A stretch of 64,000 bases of DNA from Sulfurospirillum sp. 1612 (lineage in GTDB: Bacteria; Campylobacterota; Campylobacteria; Campylobacterales; Sulfurospirillaceae), in NCBI RefSeq assembly GCF_036556685.1, contig NZ_CP140614.1, positions 372,001 through 436,000 of the forward strand, written 5' to 3'. The position numbers and the translations under genes were made by a program. This document shows positions 8,543 to 18,362 of this stretch, piece by piece. The notes under the pieces were generated by a model. The model was given only the letters and a program-made list of their open reading frames with translations. It made no database searches and had not been told where the DNA came from. Every line of letters begins with the position of its first letter. Positions within the stretch are counted from its first letter, which is position 1.

Positions 8543-9658
8543 ATGAAATTTAATGCAGTATTAGACAATCTCAAAACATATGAAGCGGGAAAACCGATTG
8601 AATTGGTCGTGCGAGAGTACGGAATTGATGCCAAAGATATCATAAAACTTGCGAGTAATGAAAATCCAAGAGGATGCAGTCCGCTCGTGCAAGAGGCCGT
8701 TTGTCGTGAAGCCTCAAAGATGAATCTCTATCCGGATGATAGTATGTATGAGCTAAAAGAAAAATTAGCCAAACGCTTTAATGTCAAAGATACGAACATT
8801 GCCATAGGCGCGGGAAGTGATCAAATTATCTCGTTTGGAGTGCACGCAAAAGCTAATAAAAACAACAAAGTTTTGATGGCGCATACCACATTTGCCATGT
8901 ATGAGATTTATGCAAGACAGACCGGTACGACGATTTTAAAAACAAAAAGTGATCAACATAATCTTGATGAATTTTTGGAGATTTATAACGCTCATGATGA
9001 TATTGCTGTTATCTTTTTGTGCCTACCCAATAATCCATTAGGCGAGTGCCTTGATCGCAAGGATGTTTATGCCTTCTTGGATCAAATTGATTCTGAAACA
9101 TTGGTGATTATTGATGGGGCATATCAAGAATATGGCGCCTTTAAAGATAAAAACAAAGAAATAAAACCACAAGATGTCATCGAAAAATATCCCAATGTTT
9201 TATATCTTGGAACTTTTTCCAAGGCCTATGGCTTGGGTGGCATGCGATGCGGTTATGGTATCGCAAGAGAAGAGATTATTCAACCTTTATTGAAACTCAG
9301 AGCCCCTTTTAATATCACAACCTTGACACTGAAAGCTGCGATTGTGGCATTGGATGATGAAAAATTTGTCCAAAATTCATTAAAAGAAAATTTTGAACAG
9401 ATGAAATTATATGAGGCTTTTGCTCAAGAGTTAGGCTTTGATTTTATAGAAAGTTTTACCAATTTTATCACTTTATCGTTTGATGATAGTAAAAATTCGA
9501 GTGAAATTTCCGAAAAACTTTTGAAAAAGGGTATAATAATCAGAAATCTTGGAGCTTATGGTATGAATGCTATCCGTGTCACGATTGGAACCCCTGAGCA
9601 AAATGCTAGATTTATGAAGGAATTCAAAGATATTTATTTAGATAATTTGGTAAGCTAA
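8543..9658 (+). CDS. hisC: Histidinol-phosphate aminotransferase
   Basis: PLP-dependent class I/II aminotransferase that converts imidazole-acetol phosphate and glutamate to histidinol phosphate in histidine synthesis. It has the N-terminal [11 protein letters not shown] segment, PNNPLGE, and the PLP lysine in [16 protein letters not shown] near residue 230, all typical of HisC; some relatives also act on aromatic amino acids, which would fit its place next to pheA. An in-frame ATG occurs at 8531, but GGGGAG at 8533-8538 is well spaced for ATG 8543, giving 371 residues, so that start is preferred. The stop codon abuts the fliF start. Confidence 0.93.
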   Translation: MKFNAVLDNLKTYEAGKPIELVVREYGIDAKDIIKLASNENPRGCSPLVQEAVCREASKMNLYPDDSMYELKEKLAKRFNVKDTNIAIGAGSDQIISFGVHAKANKNNKVLMAHTTFAMYEIYARQTGTTILKTKSDQHNLDEFLEIYNAHDDIAVIFLCLPNNPLGECLDRKDVYAFLDQIDSETLVIIDGAYQEYGAFKDKNKEIKPQDVIEKYPNVLYLGTFSKAYGLGGMRCGYGIAREEIIQPLLKLRAPFNITTLTLKAAIVALDDEKFVQNSLKENFEQMKLYEAFAQELGFDFIESFTNFITLSFDDSKNSSEISEKLLKKGIIIRNLGAYGMNAIRVTIGTPEQNARFMKEFKDIYLDNLVS

Positions 9659-11377
9659 ATGAATTTAAAAACATTTTTGAATCAGATAACGGCTCTCATC
9701 CAAAATCTTTCATTAAGACAAAAAATCGTATCGATTGCATCGGTGGTGGTCGTTGTTGGTTTCTTGGCTTTTTTGGTATTTTTTAAGAGTCCAAATTCTG
9801 GATCAATTAGTGGCTATGGCGTCTTGTTTGATAATACGACGCCGAGTGATTCTGCCTTGATTATCCAACAACTTGAAAAAGATAATATTCCTTATAAAGT
9901 CATCAATGAGGGCACCATCGCGGTTCCTTCCAATGTGGTATATAAAGAACGTATTGCTATTTCAGCGCTGGGTCTTCCGAAAAACTCAAAAGTGGGTTTT
10001 GAAATATTTGATAAAGCGGAATTTGGATCGACCGATTTTGAACAACGCATCAAATACTTAAGAGCCTTAGAGGGAGAACTCTCAAGGACCATCAATGCGC
10101 TCAATCCTATCAATGATTCAAGTGTCCATATTGCCATACCTAAAGAGAGTGTTTTTTCAGAACACAAACAACCCGCATCCGCATCGATTGTGGTAGATAT
10201 CAAGCCGGGATTGAAACTCTCGAATAAACAAATTTCAGGAATCAAAAATCTTGTATCTTCTTCTGTATCAAATCTCAAACCTGACCATGTTAAGATAGTC
10301 GATCAAAATGGACTTCCCTTGGGAGAAGAAGAGGGAGAATACTCCTCTGATAGGGTAAAAAATCAGATACGATATAAAAATGAATACGAAGCAAGATTAG
10401 AAAAAAAGATCATCGATATGCTCACTCCAATCGCAGGAGGGAGCAATAAAGTAGTCGCAAAAGTCACGATAGATTTTGACTTTAAACAAGAAAATTCTAT
10501 CAGTGAAGTGTATGATCCCAACTCCGTACCTCGAAGCGAACAAAGTGTGGAGGAGAAAAAAAGTGGTTCAACGCCACAAAGTGCCGGAGGTGTTCCAGGC
10601 GCGGTGAGCAATATTGGTCCGGTTCAAGGTCTTAGCAGTCAAAAAAATACTCAAACCTATCAAAAAAGTACGAGTACGACCAATTATGAAATTTCCAAAA
10701 AGACAATCAAGACGCAAAATGAATTTGCGACTATCGATAAAATTAGCGCTGCTGTTGTGGTAGATGGGGATTATCGCTATATTGCAGACCCTAAGGACCC
10801 TAACAAAAAAGATTTAAAATATATTCCATTAACAAAAGCACAGATGGCCGCAGTAGATGCTATTGTCAAGCAAACGATTGGTTATGACAAAAAACGAGGC
10901 GATGAAGTGACGGTGAGTAACTTAGAGTTTAAACCGCTCTCCAAAGATGAAGCTAAAGCGCCAACTGAGACTTTCTTGGAAGAGTTGCGCTATTATATTA
11001 TGCCAATTTTCCCACTTTTAAAATATGCATTAGTGATTTTAGTATTATTAATCTTTTATAAAAAAGTAATCGTTCCATTCTCCAAAAAAATGTTAGAAGA
11101 GCAAGTTGAAGAGATTGATGAACTAAGAGACGAAGTTCTTGATGAAGAAGAGAATGCAGAAGATACGCTAGAACAATTTAGAAAAGCCCGACAAAAGGTA
11201 GAAGAACAATTGGGCCTAAGTAGTGATTTTAATGAAGAAGCCCTAAAATACGATGTGTTGCTTGAAAAATTAAAAACACTCAGCGATCAGAAAACCGAAG
11301 AAGTATCACGATTGTTGCAAAATTTGATTAAAAATGCATCAGAATTTGATGTGAGCGGAAAAGGCAAGGATATATAA
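9659..11377 (+). CDS. fliF: Flagellar MS-ring protein FliF
   Basis: Forms the MS ring in the inner membrane on which the flagellar motor and export apparatus assemble. The 572-residue protein has a membrane helix at about 22-43, YscJ/FliF ring-building motifs (about 50-280), a low-complexity Ser/Thr/Gly/Gln-rich periplasmic loop (about 300-345), a second helix near 450-470 and an acidic cytoplasmic tail that binds FliG. Length is normal. It begins immediately after the hisC stop and shares one base with fliG, so flagellar basal-body genes are co-transcribed with amino-acid genes as in C. jejuni. Confidence 0.97.
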   Translation: MNLKTFLNQITALIQNLSLRQKIVSIASVVVVVGFLAFLVFFKSPNSGSISGYGVLFDNTTPSDSALIIQQLEKDNIPYKVINEGTIAVPSNVVYKERIAISALGLPKNSKVGFEIFDKAEFGSTDFEQRIKYLRALEGELSRTINALNPINDSSVHIAIPKESVFSEHKQPASASIVVDIKPGLKLSNKQISGIKNLVSSSVSNLKPDHVKIVDQNGLPLGEEEGEYSSDRVKNQIRYKNEYEARLEKKIIDMLTPIAGGSNKVVAKVTIDFDFKQENSISEVYDPNSVPRSEQSVEEKKSGSTPQSAGGVPGAVSNIGPVQGLSSQKNTQTYQKSTSTTNYEISKKTIKTQNEFATIDKISAAVVVDGDYRYIADPKDPNKKDLKYIPLTKAQMAAVDAIVKQTIGYDKKRGDEVTVSNLEFKPLSKDEAKAPTETFLEELRYYIMPIFPLLKYALVILVLLIFYKKVIVPFSKKMLEEQVEEIDELRDEVLDEEENAEDTLEQFRKARQKVEEQLGLSSDFNEEALKYDVLLEKLKTLSDQKTEEVSRLLQNLIKNASEFDVSGKGKDI

Positions 11378-12402
11378 TGAAATTAAATGAAGAGCAAAAG
11401 AACCAGTACAATGAACTTGGAATGCCTGAGAAAGTTGCGATTCTTCTGATTCAATTGGGTGAAGATGCAACGGCCAACATTTTTTCGCATATGGAAATCG
11501 ATACCGTCACAGAGATTTCCAAATATATAGCTACGGTAAAAAACATCGACAAACAAGTCGCCAATGCTGTGCTAGAAGAGTTTTATGCGCTATTGCAATC
11601 GAATCAATACATACGAAGTGGTGGTATGGAATATGCCAAAGAGATATTGTTTCGTACTTTTGGAGCAGAAGCCGCACAAAAAATCTTGGAAAAATTATCA
11701 AAAACGATGGAAAGTACCCAAAATTTTGGATATTTATCACAAATAAAACCACAGCAACTCTCAGATTTTATTATTAACGAACACCCCCAAACGATTGCCT
11801 TGATTCTTGCTCATATGGATCCTACAAGAGCTGCTGAAACCCTCTCATTTTTCACAGATGAGTTGCGAAGTGAAGTGACAATTAGAATGGCAAATTTAGG
11901 TGAAATCTCTCCCTCAGTCGTGAAACGTGTCTCGACGGTTTTAGAAAATAAATTAGAGTCTTTAACTTCGTATAAAGTCGAAGTAGGTGGTCCAAGGGCC
12001 GTGGCAGAGATTTTAAACAGATTGGGGCAAAAAGCATCAAAAACTACGATATCTTTTATCGAGCAATCAGACGAGAGCTTGGCCTCTACTATCAAAGAGA
12101 TGATGTTTACGTTTGAAGATATTGTGAAACTTGATAATAACGGAATTCGTGAGATTCTCAAAGTTGTCGACAAAAAAGATTTGATGGTCGCCTTAAAAGG
12201 TTCGAGTGAAGATTTGAAAAAACAATTTATGGACAATATGTCACAACGCGCGCAGGATGCTTTTATAGAAGAGATGAATTTCCTCGGTGCCGTGCGAGTA
12301 AAAGATGTTGAAGAAGCACAACGACGTATTGTAGAAGAGGTACAAAAATTAGCAGAACAAGGCGTCGTACAGATTGGCGAAGCAGAAGAGATGATTGAGT
12401 AA
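11377..12402 (+). CDS. fliG: Flagellar motor switch protein FliG
   Basis: Rotor component on the cytoplasmic face of the MS ring; it couples stator ion flow to rotation and takes part in switching. The 341-residue protein contains the EHPQ motif (NEHPQTIALILAH, about 131-143) of the middle domain, a middle GG-type hinge region (about 200-205) and a C-terminal domain with the charged residues used for stator contact (REILKVVDKKDL, about 258-270). Length is standard. One-base overlap with fliF and a 3-base gap to fliH support one transcript. Confidence 0.97.
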   Translation: MKLNEEQKNQYNELGMPEKVAILLIQLGEDATANIFSHMEIDTVTEISKYIATVKNIDKQVANAVLEEFYALLQSNQYIRSGGMEYAKEILFRTFGAEAAQKILEKLSKTMESTQNFGYLSQIKPQQLSDFIINEHPQTIALILAHMDPTRAAETLSFFTDELRSEVTIRMANLGEISPSVVKRVSTVLENKLESLTSYKVEVGGPRAVAEILNRLGQKASKTTISFIEQSDESLASTIKEMMFTFEDIVKLDNNGIREILKVVDKKDLMVALKGSSEDLKKQFMDNMSQRAQDAFIEEMNFLGAVRVKDVEEAQRRIVEEVQKLAEQGVVQIGEAEEMIE

Positions 12403-12405
12403 AAT

Positions 12406-13176
12406 ATGGAAAATATAATAATACAAGATGAAATCGAAAAGCATGATGTGCAACGATATCGCTTTAAAGTTTTAGGATCAATGCCCCATCATGAAGAACA
12501 AAATTCTGAACCCCAAGACGTGACTCCTGCTCCTGATAATACCACATCTACAGCACCTAAGACAGCAGAAAATGTTGAGGGTGGTTTTGTGGAAGAGTTG
12601 TTAAAGCGAAGCGATGAATTGTCATCAAATATTATTAAATTTCAGATGCAAATCGAAAAACAAGAAGCAGATTTTGAACAACGTTTGAAAGAAGAAGTGA
12701 CCCGAGAGAAAGCGCTCTCGTTTCAAGAAGGATATGATAAAGCAAAAGCAGATTTAGAATCCTCTTATCAGACGATTGTAGAGACGTTTGAACATTCTAA
12801 TCAAAAATTAAATGACAAACTCAATGAATTAGAAAAAGGGTATAAAAAGACAGAAAAAGAGCTGGCTAATTCTGCTATTGAAATCGCAGAAGAAATTATC
12901 AAAAAAGAGCTGACACAAGCAAGTTCTGAGATTGCAGTCTCACTTGCTAAAAATCTCATGAGTGAAGTACAAAAAGCAAACCATGTGACGTTGAAAGTCA
13001 ATCCTGATAATTTCCAAGCATTGGAAGCCATCTATAAAGAGAATGAAAAAATAACAGTAGAAACAGATGATGCGATTTCGAAAGGTGGGGTCATTTTGCT
13101 AAGCGAAAGTGGCAATTTGGATGGGACCATATCAGAGAGATTGGCAAAAGTAAAACATTTATTGAAAGATAGTTAG
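12406..13176 (+). CDS. fliH: Flagellar export ATPase regulator FliH
   Basis: Peripheral stator protein of the flagellar type III export ATPase FliI. The 256 residues show a variable, proline- and threonine-rich N-terminal part (about 20-65), a long coiled coil (about 75-165, rich in Glu, Lys and Gln) and a C-terminal globular domain with alternating hydrophobics (VTLKVNPDNF near 205). Sequence conservation in FliH is low; the identification rests on these features together with its place directly after fliG. Confidence 0.88.
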   Translation: MENIIIQDEIEKHDVQRYRFKVLGSMPHHEEQNSEPQDVTPAPDNTTSTAPKTAENVEGGFVEELLKRSDELSSNIIKFQMQIEKQEADFEQRLKEEVTREKALSFQEGYDKAKADLESSYQTIVETFEHSNQKLNDKLNELEKGYKKTEKELANSAIEIAEEIIKKELTQASSEIAVSLAKNLMSEVQKANHVTLKVNPDNFQALEAIYKENEKITVETDDAISKGGVILLSESGNLDGTISERLAKVKHLLKDS

Positions 13177-13189
13177 GGAAAGAGATATT

Positions 13190-15028
13190 GTGAATATTGA
13201 TATTAAAAGTAAAAACATTCAAGAATTAAAAGATACCTGTGTCTCACTGAGAAAACAAATTATTAAAGTGGTTAGCAAAAATGGGGGGCACTTGAGTAGT
13301 AATGTGGGTGCTGTTGAGCTTATTGTAGCGATGCACTATGTTTTTGATTCGGCCAAAGACCCCTTTATCTTCGATGTGAGTCACCAATCTTATGCTCATA
13401 AACTCCTTACCGGAAGATGGGAGCAATTTAGCACACTACGCCAACTTCATGGTATCAGTGGTTATACCAGACCCGATGAATCATCGCACGATTATTTTAT
13501 TGCCGGTCACAGTTCTACTTCCATTTCGCTTGCATTGGGTGCGGCTAAAGCTATCGCTTTGAAAAAAGAAGAAAATGAACGGATTCCCATCGCCCTGATT
13601 GGTGATGGTTCGATGAGTGCCGGGATGGCTTTTGAGGCTTTAAATGAACTGGGCTTTAGAAAATATCCTGTGGTGATTGTTCTCAATGATAATAAAATGA
13701 GTATTTCCAAGCCCATTGGCGCTATTAGTAGCTTTCTCTCCCATGCCATGGCTGGTAATGTATATCAAAAAATAAAAAAGACCACCGAACAAATTTTAGA
13801 ATATTTACCAGAGAGTGCGACGTATATGGCCAAAAAATTTGAAGAAGGGTTCAAATTAATTACTCCCGGTATTGTTTTTGAAGAGTTGGGAATCGACTAC
13901 ATCGGTCCGATTGATGGACACAATTTAGAGAGTCTCATCAAAGCATTTACGATGGCAAAAGAGCTAAAACGTCCGGTCATTGTTCATACCCAAACACTCA
14001 AAGGCAAAGGTTATGAAAAGGCTGAGGGGTGCTTTGAAAATTGGCACGGGGTGGGGCCTTTTGATATTGAAAGCGGTAAATCACTCAAAAAAAGTAGTGC
14101 AAAAAATGCGACGACAATGTACAGCGAAGCGCTGATGGCATTGGCAAAAGAACATGATAATGTTGTGGGCGTGACCGCTGCGATGCCAAGTGGCACCGGT
14201 CTTGATAAACTTATCGCCGCTTTTCCAGATCGTTTTTGGGATGTTGCTATTGCTGAACAACATGCGGTTACATCGATGTGTGCGATGGCAAAGGAGGGAT
14301 TTAAACCTTTTATTACGATTTATTCGACATTTTTGCAACGCGCTTATGACCAAGTGATTCATGATGCTTGTATTATGAATCTCAATGTTGTTTTCGCACT
14401 TGATCGTGCAGGAATCGTAGGTGAAGATGGGGAAACTCATCAAGGTGCTTTTGATATCTCTTATCTCTCCGCTATCCCCAATATAACCATGCTAGCCCCA
14501 CGTGATGAATCGAGTATGCATCAAGCGATTGCTTATGCGTACCAACATCAAGGCCCGCTAGCCATTCGTTATCCGCGGGGTGCTTTTATCGCAACGGATA
14601 CGACCAAAGATGAAGCGTTTGTCTATGGAAAAGCGCAAATGCTCATCGAAAATCCGCATGCTGATATTTTATTGATAGGATATGGTAATGGTGTAGGACG
14701 TGCCATACAAACATCTAAAATCTTAGAAACAAAGGGATTTCACACGAGTGTGCTTGATTTAAGATTTGCAAAACCAATTGATGAGACTTATTTGATTGAA
14801 CTCTCACAACAGTATCAAAAATGGTGTGTCTTTAGCGATAGTGCACAATTAGGCGGTATTGGCTCGATTTTAGGATTACTCAAAGAAAAGCATGCCCTTG
14901 ATGTTGCCATTTATAGTTTTGAATTTGAGGATCGATTTATTCCACATGGTGCCACCAATTTGGTAGAAGAGTTATTAGAAATTACACCGAAACAAATAGC
15001 AGATAAAATAGAAGCGCGTTGTAGTTGA
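13190..15028 (+). CDS. dxs: 1-deoxy-D-xylulose-5-phosphate synthase
   Basis: Thiamine-diphosphate enzyme that condenses pyruvate and glyceraldehyde-3-phosphate in the first step of the MEP isoprenoid pathway. The 612-residue protein contains the ThDP/Mg motif (GDGSMSAGMAFEALNE to NDNKMSIS, about 142-172), the N-terminal His in HQSYAHKLLTGR, the transketolase pyrimidine domain with AEQHAVT near residue 358, and a C-terminal domain. It starts at GTG 13190 with AGGGAAAGA upstream. It is the last gene of the lysA-to-dxs operon, followed by a hairpin. Confidence 0.96.
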   Translation: MNIDIKSKNIQELKDTCVSLRKQIIKVVSKNGGHLSSNVGAVELIVAMHYVFDSAKDPFIFDVSHQSYAHKLLTGRWEQFSTLRQLHGISGYTRPDESSHDYFIAGHSSTSISLALGAAKAIALKKEENERIPIALIGDGSMSAGMAFEALNELGFRKYPVVIVLNDNKMSISKPIGAISSFLSHAMAGNVYQKIKKTTEQILEYLPESATYMAKKFEEGFKLITPGIVFEELGIDYIGPIDGHNLESLIKAFTMAKELKRPVIVHTQTLKGKGYEKAEGCFENWHGVGPFDIESGKSLKKSSAKNATTMYSEALMALAKEHDNVVGVTAAMPSGTGLDKLIAAFPDRFWDVAIAEQHAVTSMCAMAKEGFKPFITIYSTFLQRAYDQVIHDACIMNLNVVFALDRAGIVGEDGETHQGAFDISYLSAIPNITMLAPRDESSMHQAIAYAYQHQGPLAIRYPRGAFIATDTTKDEAFVYGKAQMLIENPHADILLIGYGNGVGRAIQTSKILETKGFHTSVLDLRFAKPIDETYLIELSQQYQKWCVFSDSAQLGGIGSILGLLKEKHALDVAIYSFEFEDRFIPHGATNLVEELLEITPKQIADKIEARCS

Positions 15029-15039
15029 TAGCAGGGGAG

Positions 15040-15059
15040 GGAAGCTCCAGAGAGCTTCC
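15040..15059. terminator. Hairpin between convergent dxs and peroxiredoxin genes
   Basis: GGAAGCTC (15040-15047) and GAGCTTCC (15052-15059) form an 8-bp stem with a CAGA tetraloop. It lies between the dxs stop (+) and the peroxiredoxin stop (-), so it may serve both. No T-run follows on either strand, so intrinsic termination would be weak. Confidence 0.55.
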
Positions 15060-15066
15060 GAGTGGA

Positions 15067-15663
15067 TTAGAGTTCTTTTGAGTGTTGTGCTAAATAATCT
15101 GCAACACCTTCAGTAGAGGCTTTCATTCCTTCATCACCTTTGTTCCATCCCGCAGGGCAAACTTCACCAAATTCATTGGTAAATAGCATTGCATCGATCA
15201 TTCTAAGCATTTCATCAATATTTCTACCGAGTGGCAGGTCGTTGATAACAGCATGTCTTACGGTACCATCTGCATCAAGTAAGAATGAACCTCTTAGGGC
15301 GACAGAGCCATCAAGTAGAACATCAAAAGCTTTTGAGATGTTTTTGTCAAGGTCCGCTACCAATGGGAATTTGATTTTGCCAATACCTCCTTGTTCTACT
15401 GGAGTTTCTCTCCATGCAAAATGTGAAAATTGGCTGTCGATTGAAACACCAATGACATTGATACCTCTGTTTTTAAATTCTTCAATTCGGTGTGAGAATG
15501 CAATGATTTCACTTGGACATACAAAAGTAAAGTCTAAAGGATAAAAGAATACTACCGTACCTTTTGGTCCAAAATTTTCATAAAGTTTGAAATCTTCAAC
15601 AATTTGTCCATCTTCTAAAACTGCTGCTGCAGTAAACTCTGGTGCTTTATTTGTAACTAACAT
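15067..15663 (-). CDS. Typical 2-Cys peroxiredoxin (AhpC/Tsa type)
   Basis: Reduces hydrogen peroxide, organic peroxides and possibly peroxynitrite in the cytosol using thioredoxin or an AhpF-like reductase. The 198-residue protein has the peroxidatic Cys49 in DFTFVCPSEI and the resolving Cys near 169 in EVCPAGW, plus GGIG (about 117-120) and a C-terminal YL-containing helix, which together resemble oxidation-sensitive eukaryotic-type Prx. The homologue in C. jejuni (called ahpC/tsaA) sits next to fdxA; here a chemoreceptor gene lies between. It has its own upstream region. Confidence 0.95.
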   Translation of the reverse strand: MLVTNKAPEFTAAAVLEDGQIVEDFKLYENFGPKGTVVFFYPLDFTFVCPSEIIAFSHRIEEFKNRGINVIGVSIDSQFSHFAWRETPVEQGGIGKIKFPLVADLDKNISKAFDVLLDGSVALRGSFLLDADGTVRHAVINDLPLGRNIDEMLRMIDAMLFTNEFGEVCPAGWNKGDEGMKASTEGVADYLAQHSKEL

Positions 15664-15699
15664 ATAATCTCCTCAATAGTAATTTTTCTTAATAACAAA

Positions 15700-15713
15700 A
15701 TTATATCATTATA
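15700..15713 (-). promoter_or_regulatory. Probable -10 boxes of the peroxiredoxin gene
   Basis: Two overlapping TATAAT hexamers on the minus strand (complement of 15700-15705 and 15708-15713) lie 37-50 bases before the start codon, with AGGAGAT as ribosome site at 15668-15674. The A/T-rich repeat is only vaguely like a PerR box, with wrong spacing of the half sites, so peroxide control is not claimed. Confidence 0.5.
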
Positions 15714-15750
15714 ACATTATTCTAAGATTAATTTTTCTTATTCAGACATC

Positions 15751-17736
15751 TTAGGTCCTAAACTCACTCAATTTATTATTTAATGTCTCTGTCATCGTAT
15801 TGAGATGTTCTGCTGCACTGGCAATCTCTTCGGTACTTCGTGCATTGTGTGTAGAGATTTCATTGATTTTAGAGACTTGATTAAAGATTTCATCAACATC
15901 TTTTTGTGTTTCATTATAACTGTGTTCAATGGAATCAGATGTTTGAGTGGCGGCTTTATTGATAATACTTGCCATATCATTGATAGTAGTCTCAACTTCA
16001 GTGGCTCTTGTTGCTAGAGCTTCTACTTTTTTGGAGTTGGTATTCATCTCTTCACTGCTTTGGACAATAGATTGGACAATCACATTAATCGTCGCATTAA
16101 TCTCAGTGAGTGATTTTTGGGTACGTTCTGCTAATTTTCTCACTTCATCAGCAACCACTGCAAAACCTCTTCCATGTTCACCTGCCCTTGCCGCTTCAAT
16201 CGCAGCATTTAATGCCAAGAGATTGGTTTGATCAGCAATATCACTAATGACCGTCAAGATATCTTTCACCTGTGTCGCATCATGACTGAGCTGTTGAATC
16301 TTAGCGGAGAGTTCTACCTCCATCGCAGCACTTTGTTGAATATCCTTGGCTAAAGCTAAAATAGCACTATTAGCTTCTAACATATTTTGATTGACTTGTT
16401 CTAATTCACTCCGTGCTACTTTGGCATCTTGAACGGAGACTTCTAGTTTACTTTTAATCTCTTTGGTTTTATCATTAGCTACATGAGTGGTTTGTGTGGA
16501 GTTCTCTACTAATTTCCCAACTTCTAATGCGGTGGAGGAGAGTTCATTGGCAATTGACGAATTCTCATGAGAGATATGTTTGGCTTCATCTGTGATAATA
16601 CGAACTTTTTCAATGAAATGATTAATCTCAACACTCGCTTGTGCTATCTCATCTTTGCCTTTGACTTCTAGTTTCTTCGTCAAGTCTCCATCACCACTTG
16701 AGAGCTCTTTAGCGCGTTTGGTGAGGTTGGAAAGAGGCGTTGAGATGAGCTTGTTGAGGACGTACCACATAATAAGAAGCAACAAAATGGTGGATACAAT
16801 CGTTGAAAAAATCAAGATATTAGAGAGGCTGTCGCCAAAACTTTTAAAATCTTGCATATTGGCTTTGCCGACAAAAATCCAATTCCATTTTTTAAAATAA
16901 AAAAATTCATAATAGAGCGTTTGTCCCTCTTTTTCTACTGTAATAGTGCCATTTTTCTTTTTGAGTATTTGTGTATTGATATGGTTGTTACTAGTAGAAT
17001 TGGCAACACTTTTATGGATAGCGTATTGGCCATCGGAGGCATTTAAGGCGTAATAATATCCTTGATTGCCGATTTTAATTTTATTTATCTTTGTTTTTAA
17101 TGCTTGCAAACCATTGCTAAAATCATATCCAATATACAAGATTCCAATCAGATTTTTATCATCATCCAATAAGGGTTTATAGACAGTAATATAATCTTTT
17201 CCAAACAGTCGAGCCATCCCCACATACTCTTGCTTTTTCATGATTTTTTTATAGGCAGGGGATGTTTTTCCAAGGTAGGTTCCCATCGCTCGAGTGCCAT
17301 CTTGTTTTTTTAAGGAGGTGTTGATTCTCACAAAATCATTCTTTGCTTTATCATAGGCAAAAATTGTGGCAGTGGCACCTGTGGTTTTTGTAAAATGATC
17401 GACTCTTTCATAGTACTTATTTAAAACTTCTCCTCCATCAGCGAGCATTGGAGTCTTAATGCCGTTGATATCGACATACTTATCGTCGATTAAGGCGACC
17501 ATTTTAAAACTTCCTTGAAAAACGTTGAATAATTTCATCGCACTTTGGTCCAAGGACTCACTATAAACAGATACCGTTGTTTTGAGATCATGCAGTCCCT
17601 GATTGATATGTTGCTTTTCCATATTATCAATATGATTTTGCAAATAAGTGTTGAGATAAACCGTCAAGATTGTCATAAACAACACCACGAGTGTGATTTG
17701 CATAAGTAAGACTTTTTTAGTGATTGATTTCATCAT
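15751..17736 (-). CDS. Methyl-accepting chemotaxis protein with periplasmic Cache domain
   Basis: Transmembrane chemoreceptor that signals to CheA/CheW. From the N terminus: a membrane helix (about 8-28), a periplasmic sensor of the Cache_3-Cache_2 type (about 30-290), a second helix (about 300-322), HAMP (about 325-380), and a signalling domain whose hairpin tip ([20 protein letters not shown] near 505-525) is highly conserved. No CheR-binding pentapeptide is seen at the C terminus. Of the closely spaced start codons at 17748, 17736 and 17733, the second is favoured because GGAG lies 5 bases before it. The ligand is unknown; Cache receptors of this class often bind small carboxylates. Its position between the peroxiredoxin and ferredoxin genes breaks a C. 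jejuni gene pair. Confidence 0.94.
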   Translation of the reverse strand: MMKSITKKVLLMQITLVVLFMTILTVYLNTYLQNHIDNMEKQHINQGLHDLKTTVSVYSESLDQSAMKLFNVFQGSFKMVALIDDKYVDINGIKTPMLADGGEVLNKYYERVDHFTKTTGATATIFAYDKAKNDFVRINTSLKKQDGTRAMGTYLGKTSPAYKKIMKKQEYVGMARLFGKDYITVYKPLLDDDKNLIGILYIGYDFSNGLQALKTKINKIKIGNQGYYYALNASDGQYAIHKSVANSTSNNHINTQILKKKNGTITVEKEGQTLYYEFFYFKKWNWIFVGKANMQDFKSFGDSLSNILIFSTIVSTILLLLIMWYVLNKLISTPLSNLTKRAKELSSGDGDLTKKLEVKGKDEIAQASVEINHFIEKVRIITDEAKHISHENSSIANELSSTALEVGKLVENSTQTTHVANDKTKEIKSKLEVSVQDAKVARSELEQVNQNMLEANSAILALAKDIQQSAAMEVELSAKIQQLSHDATQVKDILTVISDIADQTNLLALNAAIEAARAGEHGRGFAVVADEVRKLAERTQKSLTEINATINVIVQSIVQSSEEMNTNSKKVEALATRATEVETTINDMASIINKAATQTSDSIEHSYNETQKDVDEIFNQVSKINEISTHNARSTEEIASAAEHLNTMTETLNNKLSEFRT

Positions 17737-17898
17737 CGCACGCTCCATCCTTAGTTTGTGATTTGAGTTCTTTTATCGTCAATGGTTATGATAAAATTTT
17801 TATGCTTAAGATTGGTATAATATTAAGAGGATTTTTAATAACAAGTCTGATTATTAACTAAACTATTCTATTTTATTTCTATTTTAATTTTCTTGTGA

Positions 17899-17904
17899 TA
17901 TAGT
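17899..17904 (+). promoter_or_regulatory. Probable -10 box of the ferredoxin gene
   Basis: TATAGT lies 28 bases before the ferredoxin ATG, with AAGGAG at 17922-17927 as ribosome site. The divergent 196-base gap (17737-17932) is very A/T-rich; another TATAAT occurs at 17816-17821 on the same strand, and nothing else recognisable is seen. Confidence 0.45.
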
Positions 17905-17932
17905 TTCAGCAAACCAAACTTAAGGAGATAAA

Positions 17933-18217
17933 ATGGCGGTTAAAATTACGGATATATGTATAGCATGTGGAGCATGTATTGATGAGTGTCCTGTAGAAGC
18001 AATTGTTGATGATGATGATAATCCAACAGGAGAAGATATCTATTATGTTTATGCTGATAAATGTGTTGAATGTGTAGGTCATCATGATGAACCAGCCTGT
18101 GCCTCAGCCTGTCCAACAGAAGGTTGTATTGTATGGGATGCTCCATATGAAGGTCAACCAAGTCGTGACGAAATTGGTCCAGATATGAGAACTGGCGACA
18201 CTCCTTGCGTGGAGTAA
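17933..18217 (+). CDS. 2[4Fe-4S] ferredoxin (FdxA-like)
   Basis: Small soluble electron carrier. The 94-residue protein has two cluster-binding blocks, CIACGACIDECP near the N terminus and CVECVGHHDEPACASACP in the middle, the latter with the longer spacing of Alvin-type ferredoxins, and an acidic C-terminal tail. In C. jejuni the gene at this place is fdxA, divergent from the peroxiredoxin gene and iron-induced. A strong terminator follows, so it is a monocistronic unit. Confidence 0.92.
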   Translation: MAVKITDICIACGACIDECPVEAIVDDDDNPTGEDIYYVYADKCVECVGHHDEPACASACPTEGCIVWDAPYEGQPSRDEIGPDMRTGDTPCVE

Positions 18218-18227
18218 ACTAAACAGT

Positions 18228-18265
18228 AGAGATAGGTTGAAGACGACCTATCTCTCTATTATTTC
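18228..18265 (+). terminator. Intrinsic terminator of the ferredoxin gene
   Basis: A perfect 10-bp stem, AGAGATAGGT (18228-18237) and ACCTATCTCT (18246-18255), with an 8-base loop is followed by a T-rich tail. Confidence 0.8.
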
Positions 18266-18307
18266 TTCTTAACTCTCAAATTTAATTCTAATTAAAACTT
18301 TTTTAGA

Positions 18308-18313
18308 TATAAT
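18308..18313 (+). promoter_or_regulatory. -10 box of the ndk-to-fabH gene cluster
   Basis: TATAAT after a T-rich tract, 50 bases before the preferred ndk start and downstream of the ferredoxin terminator. It probably drives ndk, the DUF177 gene, rpmF, plsX and fabH. Confidence 0.6.
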
Positions 18314-18362
18314 TCGCCTTCTACTTCTGTGAAAGCAGATTAAATCAGTTATGGAGAGAATT

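Noticed and set aside
11811-12236. Antisense reading frame of 141 codons opposite fliG
   Set aside because: It lies completely within fliG, has no ribosome site or recognisable domain, and results from codon bias of the opposite strand. The same applies to the long frames opposite fliF, tyrA, dxs and the RND gene.
15700-15714. PerR-box-like A/T palindrome before the peroxiredoxin gene
   Set aside because: The half sites TTATA and TATAA are separated by four bases instead of the five of the TTATAATnATTATAA consensus, and the same bases form two -10 boxes; A/T-rich DNA gives such matches by chance.
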